From Microcoleus vaginatus HSN003 (lineage in GTDB: Bacteria; Cyanobacteriota; Cyanobacteriia; Cyanobacteriales; Microcoleaceae): a DNA stretch of 64,000 nucleotides. The DNA is taken from NCBI RefSeq assembly GCF_022701255.1, contig NZ_CP031705.1, positions 1 through 64,000 of the forward strand, in the 5' to 3' direction. A program made the position numbers and the translations under genes. Positions 58,700-64,000 of the stretch are shown here, piece by piece. The notes under the pieces were generated by a model, which worked only from the letters and a program-made list of their open reading frames with translations, did not search any database and was not told where the DNA came from. The first letter of the stretch is position 1, and each line of letters opens with the position of its first letter.

Positions 58700-61026
58700 A
58701 TGGTACAACCAAGCAAACCGACCTCCGAGACTCTCCAAAATTATCAAGGAATTGGAGTCCCCGATGAAAGTCTGGCAGTAATTTTACAACGCGGCGGCGA
58801 TGAATTGCTGCTGTCAAAAGCTGACGATCGCTTTACAGTCCGCCCCTCATCAACAGCATCAGCCTCAAACGATTGGGCTGCCACAACTGGGGCAAAACTC
58901 AACCGTAGCGTCGGCCAAAGCAATCTCGATGAATATCTCGTTGCGCCCTCTAGCCTAGAAGCAGCAATGCAAGCAGCCCGCGCCAGCGATGCCGTAGCTT
59001 TTGCCAGCCACGTCTATTGCCCCGCGAACAATCCGAGTACATTCTTTTATTTAACCGACCAAATTACGATTCAATTTGGCGAACAAGTAGACGAACAATC
59101 GCGAAAGGCGATCGCCAATGCAGCAGCTTTAAAAATAGTCCGGCCAGTAGAAGGAATCCCCAACACTTTCGTCTGCGAAGTCACAAAACAAGCAACAGAA
59201 AACCCTGTCAAAATTGCCAACCGCTTGACAAGATATCCAGAAGTTCTCGTAGCGGAACCCAACATTTTAGTAGAGACGCAGCAGCATTACACGCCCCGCG
59301 ATCCGCTTTATCCCAAACAGTGGTATCTCAATAACAAAGGCGGCAACCAACTTGTCGGCGGTGCTCAAATTTATGCCGAACCAGCTTGGGACATGACTCG
59401 TGGAGTTCGATCGATCGTAATTGCAATCGCCGACGATTCAGTTGATCTCACCCACCCAGATTTTCAAGGCCAAGGCAAAATTGTCTCACCCATCGATTTC
59501 AAAGAGGGCGATACCTCCCCGATGCCAGTCGCCGACTCAGACAACCACGGCACAAGTTGTGCCGGCGTCGCCATTGCTGAAGAAAACGGCAAAGGCATTG
59601 TCGGCGTCGCCCCCGGATGCGCCCTGATGCCGATCCGCGCCAGTGGTTTTCTTGATGACAATTCTGTCGAAAAAATATTTAATTGGGCGATAGAAAAAGG
59701 TGCCGCCGTCATTTCTTGCAGTTGGGGGCCTGCTGCAGTTTACTATCCCCTTTCCCTGCGGCAGAGTGCCGTTATCACCAAAGCAGCAACCCAAGGGCGG
59801 GGCGGCAGAGGCTGCGTTATTCTGTTCGCTGCGGGGAATGCCAACCGCCCAGTCAACGGTACTGTTAACGAGAAAGGCTGGCCCAACAACGTCGTGGAGG
59901 GTCAAACTAGATGGCTAAACGGATTTGCCGTTCACCCCGACGTAATTGCCGTCAGCGCTTCCACTTCCCTCAACAAAAAAGCAGCCTACAGCAATTGGGG
60001 CAGCAGCATCTCGGTTTGCGCCCCCAGCAACAACGCACCGCCGGGAACTTGGTTGCCCGAAACCGGATTTATCAGCACGCCGCCGGAGGTGACGCAGTAT
60101 TTGCCCGGTTTGGGGGTGTTTACTGCCGATCGAGTGGGCGATCGGGGCTACGACTGGGGGGACTATACTGATACTTTTGGCGGTACTTCCAGCGCCACTC
60201 CAGTAGTCGCTGGGGTTGCAGGGTTGGTACTTTCGGCTAACCCCCGTTTGACGGCGCGGGAAGTGCGGGGAATTCTCGAACAAACTGCTGAGAAAATTGT
60301 CGATCTCGATCCCGATCCCCAGTTGGGCAATCGCCTGGGAAATTACGATCCTAACAACGGCCGCAGCGATTGGTTTGGTTACGGGAAAGTGAATGCTTTG
60401 AAAGCTGTGCAAGCTGCGGTAAGAAAGGGCGGCGGCAATCCGAATATCGGGGGTGCGGTGTTCAGCGATATTTCTGGACATTGGGCACAGAAATTTATTG
60501 AAGCTTTGGCTGCGGCGAATATAGTTAGCGGTTTTCCTGACGGTTCTTTTAGGCCTGATGAGAGTTTAAATCGTGCTCAATATGCGGCGCTGTTGGTGAG
60601 TGCGTTTAGTCCGATTCCGAGGGTGCCGGCTACAAATTTTATTGATGTTTCTGCTACTTTTTGGGCGAGAAGTGCGATCGAACGGGCAAATCGGGGGGGT
60701 TTTTGGCGGGGTTTCCGGGGTTTAAGTTCGGCCCGAATCAGAATTTGACTAAGGCTGACGCGATCGTGTCTTTGGTTAACGGTTTGCAACTGAAGGGTGG
60801 CAATCCTGATTCTTTGAAAGTTTACAACGATCGTTCTCAAATTCCTAATTATGCTTTAAGTGCGATCGCCACAGCAACTGCTTTGAAGATTGTGGTTAAT
60901 TATCCTTCCCGCGATTGGCTTTCGCCGCAGCGGGATATTACCCGCGCTGAGATTTCGGCTTTGATTTACCAGACTTTGGTGGCGATTAATCGGGCAAAGG
61001 CGATCGATTCTCCTTACATTGTGTAG
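58700..61026 (+). pseudogene. Subtilisin-like S8 protease with SLH domains, split by a frameshift
   Basis: A secreted or cell-surface protease of about 775 residues is read if one frameshift is repaired. A pro-region (about 1-215) precedes the S8 catalytic domain with Asp (IAIADDSVDLTHPDF, near 244), His (DSDNHGTSCAGV, near 282) and Ser (GGTSSATPVVAGV, near 497). SLH repeats follow (ISGHWAQKFIEALAAANIVS, GFPDGSFRPDESLNRAQYAA). At 60693-60704 a G7T5 run shifts the frame. Upstream the frame ends at 60748; the matching SLH part (GFPGFKFGPNQNLTKADAIV to the end) continues in the next frame. One missing base in the run explains it. The start is the ATG at 58700 with AGGA before. There is no classical N-terminal signal sequence. 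Confidence 0.85.
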
Positions 61027-61460
61027 CTAGGGTCGAAAAAAGTTCGGCTGAGATATTGCACCATTCTGGATTAACCTGTAGGGGGGGTTCACCAATAATA
61101 TCTAACAAGTACCAACCATTTGAATAAACCCGCCCCCACCCAACTCTGCCCTAAAAAAGAAAGGATTACTTATTGACTTTGGTGGATTTTTTGTGGTATA
61201 TTTTAGATAATGGGAGTGGTGGCAAAAATATTATTTTTACCACCACTCCCATTATTAAATAATACATAATTGACTGCTCAAAGTCAAGCATTTAATCCGA
61301 AAAAAAAGGGCGATTTTTTTATTACAATCAATTTTTTTTGTACAATGCCTAATATAAATAAATAAATGGTAAGATTAAATGAACCGCGAAGGCGCTAAGC
61401 ACGCGAAGGAGGAGAAAGAAGAAGATGCAGTTCTTCCTTCGCGCTTTGAAAATAATTAAT
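61027..61460. other. Spacer with long inverted repeat and dispersed repeats
   Basis: No gene is seen. From about 61048 there is GAGATATTGCACCATTCTGG, matching the edges of the dispersed hairpin family. A near-perfect inverted repeat lies at 61207-61255. A GCGAAGGCGCTAAGCACGCG segment (about 61387-61406) is of a type repeated in cyanobacteria. Confidence 0.75.
61207..61255. terminator. 24-bp inverted repeat (long hairpin)
   Basis: ATAATGGGAGTGGTGG and its mirror CCACCACTCCCATTAT enclose an AT-rich centre that also pairs. The arms are 24 bases with one mismatch. It lies about 180 bases beyond the protease stop. It could be a strong terminator for converging transcripts or a small mobile-type element. 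Confidence 0.65.
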
Positions 61461-62192
61461 TTAAGCTCGAAAATCCCCCAAAGCTTTCAAGGCAAATTGT
61501 GGCAAAGCTAACATCCTCCGCCACCGCCAAGGTTCTTGATAAAGCCGATACAGCCATTCTAAATGATTGTCGCAAAACCAAGCCGGCGCGCGGGTTTTTG
61601 TTCCCGCCCAAATATCGAAACTGCCGCCTACTCCCACCCAAATTGACTGAGGGCAAAGGTGTCGGTGTTCGGCAATCCAAAATTCTTGGCGTGGCACTCC
61701 CAAGCCTACAAAAATCAGTTTGGGCTGCATTTTTTTGAGGCTTTCACGGAAGTCTTTCTCTTCATCTGCGGAAAGATAACCGTGTTGAGAAGCAATCGAC
61801 AATCCGTTAACCTTTTGCTGCCAAGTTTGGGCCGCAGCAGCGGCTACTCCGGGGGAACCTCCATAGAAAAATAGTGGTTCCGAATCCGGCAATTTTCCGG
61901 CTTGTTGCAGCAGTGATTCTGCTAATTCAATCCCCGGATAGCGCTGCGCCGGTTTGCCACGCATCCGCAAGTACAGCACCACTCCCGAACCGTCGGGTAT
62001 CACCAGTTCCGCTTTGCGGATTACATCTGCTAAAGCCTGATTTTGCTCGGCTTGCATCGCCATTTCAGCATTCAGCGTCACGACGTGACTTCCTAACCCT
62101 TGATGCAGGCGCTGCATCAGCCAACCTGCATAATCATCTAATATGTGAACTGGTAGTCCCAGCACTGAAAATTGCGGCTGCGATCGATCCAT
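61461..62192 (-). CDS. WecG/TagA/CpsF-family glycosyltransferase
   Basis: This 243-residue enzyme of the WecG/TagA family (GT26) carries its signatures: VVTLNAEMAMQAEQNQALAD, LVIPDGSGVVLYLRMRGKPA, RYPGIELAESLL, FFYGGSPGVAAAAA, and LIFVGLGVPRQEFWIAEHRH with WVGVGGSFDIWAGTKTRAPA. Family members transfer N-acetylmannosamine(uronic acid) or similar sugars to a lipid-linked acceptor in surface-polymer synthesis. In cyanobacteria they are linked to exopolysaccharide. The ATG at 62192 (MDRSQPQF) is preferred over a GTG at 62219. No other polysaccharide gene lies beside it, so it is isolated. Confidence 0.93.
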   Translation of the reverse strand: MDRSQPQFSVLGLPVHILDDYAGWLMQRLHQGLGSHVVTLNAEMAMQAEQNQALADVIRKAELVIPDGSGVVLYLRMRGKPAQRYPGIELAESLLQQAGKLPDSEPLFFYGGSPGVAAAAAQTWQQKVNGLSIASQHGYLSADEEKDFRESLKKMQPKLIFVGLGVPRQEFWIAEHRHLCPQSIWVGVGGSFDIWAGTKTRAPAWFCDNHLEWLYRLYQEPWRWRRMLALPQFALKALGDFRA

Positions 62193-62219
62193 ATTTTTTT
62201 CTTTGAGATTCCTACACAC

Positions 62220-62397
62220 CTAGTTATTTAAATTAGCTTAGATTGGCGATCGATGCTAGACCACTTTTGGACGCAAAAAACCCGGTTGGTGCCACAAAGA
62301 TTCTGTTAAGTCATCATTCCGTGACCCAGAAACCGGGTTTTTGTACGCGACGCGCCAGTCCATTAGAGTTAAGCTGCAAAGTGCGATCGAGCATTAG
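62220..62397. repeat. Spacer with AACCCGG inverted repeat
   Basis: AAAACCCGGTTGGTGCCAC (about 62277-62295) and its partner AGAAACCGGGTTTTTGT (about 62328-62344) form a distant inverted repeat. Such AAACCCGGTTTCT-like elements are common in filamentous cyanobacteria. HIP1-like GCGATCGA sites also occur. Confidence 0.65.
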
Positions 62398-62531
62398 TGT
62401 TCGATTTTTTTGACAGAACCGTCTGCGTACCATTCCATCGGTACCAGGTCAATTTTACCATTAATTTTGACTGTAGAGTAGACAATTTTTACGAAAGGAA
62501 CGCTGTTGTTATTGTTGTTACGGGTAGACAT
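62394..62531 (-). CDS. Small 45-residue protein, poly-Asn N-terminus
   Basis: This 45-codon frame starts MSTRNNNNNSVPFVKIVYST and ends in PMEWYADGSVKKIEH. AAGG lies 10 bases upstream of the ATG at 62529-62531. It is a beta-rich short protein with a basic tail. I think I have seen similar short proteins in cyanobacteria, but cannot name a family. A longer in-frame start at 62669 would overlap the divergent gene. The head-to-head spacing to the next gene is 111 bases. Confidence 0.55.
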   Translation of the reverse strand: MSTRNNNNNSVPFVKIVYSTVKINGKIDLVPMEWYADGSVKKIEH

Positions 62532-62642
62532 GGCAATTACCTTTTTGTGTTTGGATAACTTGAGAAATAATCTAAACTCTGATATATTTAAAAGTCTATT
62601 CACCGCAATTCGGCTCCCATCAGGAAAAACAAGGAAAACGAA

Positions 62643-64000
62643 ATGGCGATCGCAACAACTCAGCGGCAAACCCGGTTAGATTATTACTACCAGCAAATCA
62701 AAACCGTCATCCTCAAGCGCCAGAACCCAATTACCGGTTTGCTGCCGGCGAGTACCGCCGTTAACGCCCACGGCGACTACACTGATGCCTGGGTGCGCGA
62801 CAACGTGTACAGCATTCTCGCAGTTTGGGGTTTGGGTTTAGCTTACCGCAAAATTGATGGCGATCAGGGCAGGACATTTGAACTCGAACACAGCACAGTC
62901 AAACTGATGCGCGGATTGCTGTTTGCGATGATGCAGCAATCGAGCAAAGTAGAACATTTTAAAAATACTCAGTCGCCCCTAGATGCCCTGCACGCTAAAT
63001 ACAATACTCAAACTGGAAGTATTGTTGTCGGTGATGACGAGTGGGGCCATTTACAGTTAGACGCTACATCTATATTCTTATTAATTCTTGCTCAAATGAC
63101 GGCTTCCGGGCTGCACGTAATTTTTACAATTGATGAAGTCAATTTCGTGCAAAATTTAGTTTACTACATCGGTAGAGCCTACCGCACGCCGGATTACGGA
63201 ATTTGGGAAAGAGGTCATAAAATCAATCGCGGCAATGCAGAATTGAACGCCAGTTCAGTTGGCATGGCAAAAGCAGCGCTGGAAGCAATAAATGGGTTGG
63301 ATTTGTTCGGGATTAAAGGCTCTCAAGCATCGGTGATTCACGTTTTGCCAGACGAAATTGCCAGAAGTCGCGTAACTTTGGAATCGCTTTTGCCTCGCGA
63401 ATCTAGTTCAAAAGAAGTAGATGCCGCTTTATTGAGCGTGATTAGTTTTCCGGCTTTTGCTGTTGAAGACCGAGAATTAATAGAACGGACTCGGAATAAG
63501 ATTATTGACAAATTGCAAGGAAATTACGGCTGCAAGCGGTTTCTGCGGGACGGACACCAAACAGTTTTGGAAGATGCCGATCGCCTGCACTACGAACCCA
63601 CAGAATTAAGGCAGTTCGAGCACATTGAATGCGAGTGGCCGCTATTTTTCACTTATTTATTCTTGGACGGCATATTTCAGGGAAATCAAGCCCAAGTGCA
63701 AGAGTACCAACAGCGTTTGGAATTTCTAGCAGTCGATCGATCGGGTTTGCCGCTGCTACCCGAATTGTATTACGTACCCGCCGAAAATATAGAAGCAGAA
63801 AAGCTAAATCCCAGCAGCCAGCAGCGCTTACCGAATGAAAATATTCCCCTAGTTTGGGCGCAAAGTTTGTATTTTCTCGGTCAATTGCTAAATGAAGGAT
63901 TAATCGCAGTTGGCGACATCGACCCGCTGGGAAGGCACCTGTCAGTCGGCCAGCACAGAGAACCCTTAGTGCAAATTGCACTGTTAGCTGAAGACGAAGA
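62643..64000 (+). CDS. GH15/phosphorylase-b-kinase-like protein (C-terminus cut by window edge)
   Basis: The frame is open from ATG 62643 ([20 protein letters not shown]) to the end, more than 450 residues. The (alpha/alpha)6 pattern with [20 protein letters not shown] (about 48-67), [40 protein letters not shown] and [19 protein letters not shown] resembles the glucoamylase-like fold of phosphorylase kinase alpha/beta subunits, as found in cyanobacterial proteins annotated so. A glucan-handling role is likely, but whether it is catalytic is not clear. AAGGAAAACGAA precedes the ATG. HIP1 (GGCGATCGC) covers codons 2-4. Confidence 0.88.
   Translation, partial: MAIATTQRQTRLDYYYQQIKTVILKRQNPITGLLPASTAVNAHGDYTDAWVRDNVYSILAVWGLGLAYRKIDGDQGRTFELEHSTVKLMRGLLFAMMQQSSKVEHFKNTQSPLDALHAKYNTQTGSIVVGDDEWGHLQLDATSIFLLILAQMTASGLHVIFTIDEVNFVQNLVYYIGRAYRTPDYGIWERGHKINRGNAELNASSVGMAKAALEAINGLDLFGIKGSQASVIHVLPDEIARSRVTLESLLPRESSSKEVDAALLSVISFPAFAVEDRELIERTRNKIIDKLQGNYGCKRFLRDGHQTVLEDADRLHYEPTELRQFEHIECEWPLFFTYLFLDGIFQGNQAQVQEYQQRLEFLAVDRSGLPLLPELYYVPAENIEAEKLNPSSQQRLPNENIPLVWAQSLYFLGQLLNEGLIAVGDIDPLGRHLSVGQHREPLVQIALLAEDE

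Noticed and set aside
1..64000. Integrated phage or genomic island
   Set aside because: No integrase, transposase, tRNA-end, att duplication or compositional break was found; HIP1 sites are spread throughout.

Overview
The window looks like chromosomal DNA of a large-genome filamentous cyanobacterium of the Microcoleus/Oscillatoria kind. This is an inference from gene families and repeats, not from an rRNA. The octamer GCGATCGC (HIP1) is very frequent. There are heptanucleotide tandem repeats of the cyanobacterial STRR type between genes. Several families are typical of cyanobacteria: a PatD-like protein, DUF6761, a group 2 sigma factor, a CruG-like glycosyltransferase, kinase-WD40 and NB-ARC-TPR proteins, and a Grx4/BolA pair. 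No rRNA, tRNA, CRISPR array, transposase or prophage was seen.

Layout. 1-4.2 kb: a partial DUF815 ATPase, a TMEM14-like membrane protein, and a divergent pair of large proteins I cannot assign. 4.4-9 kb: a Ser/Thr kinase-WD40 protein, a 35-residue membrane peptide and a GT2 glycosyltransferase. 9.1-16.8 kb: an orphan FdhF/YdeP-type molybdoenzyme and a 1.7 k-residue STAND NTPase with 14 WD40 repeats. 17.3-20.1 kb: a secreted protein, a LuxR-type response regulator and methionine aminopeptidase. 20.3-29.8 kb: a four-gene minus-strand signalling cluster: a giant multi-HAMP hybrid kinase, CheR, CheB and a second hybrid kinase. 30-38.7 kb: mixed metabolism (FAD oxidoreductase, HpaI-type aldolase, 2OG-Fe dioxygenase, SnoaL-like, Uma2, AEC transporter, GNAT). 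38.8-46.5 kb: SigC-like sigma factor, double-NBD peptide ABC ATPase, zinc-ribbon protein, PatD-like protein, Rel/SpoT and a DUF6883/DUF4926 pair. 46.5-54.8 kb: an antitoxin remnant, a betaine-binding lipoprotein, aldehyde dehydrogenase, an NB-ARC protein with ten near-identical TPRs, pterin dehydratase and an atypical OmpR-type regulator. 55.4-64 kb: DUF6761, Grx4, BolA, a secreted repeat protein, HigBA, a subtilase-SLH gene split by a frameshift, a WecG-type glycosyltransferase and a partial GH15/phosphorylase-kinase-like protein.

The most unusual property of the window is how far its repeats have entered genes. A family of hairpins (core GAACAGGCA-TCT-TGCCTGTTC or GAACAGGC-CCGAAA-GCCTGTTC) is scattered between genes and forms an eight-copy array near 38 kb. 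Other simple or dispersed repeats lie in frame inside a kinase, a glycosyltransferase, CheB and an FAD oxidoreductase. They also supply the C-terminus and stop of one histidine kinase, the stop of one unknown gene and the start of an ABC ATPase. Three large signalling proteins (multi-HAMP kinase, WD40-STAND, TPR-NB-ARC) carry internal tandem amplifications.

Limits: all calls come from reading sequence and translations. No search, structure prediction or alignment was run. Family names rest on recognised motifs, and start codons were chosen by ATG/SD inspection.
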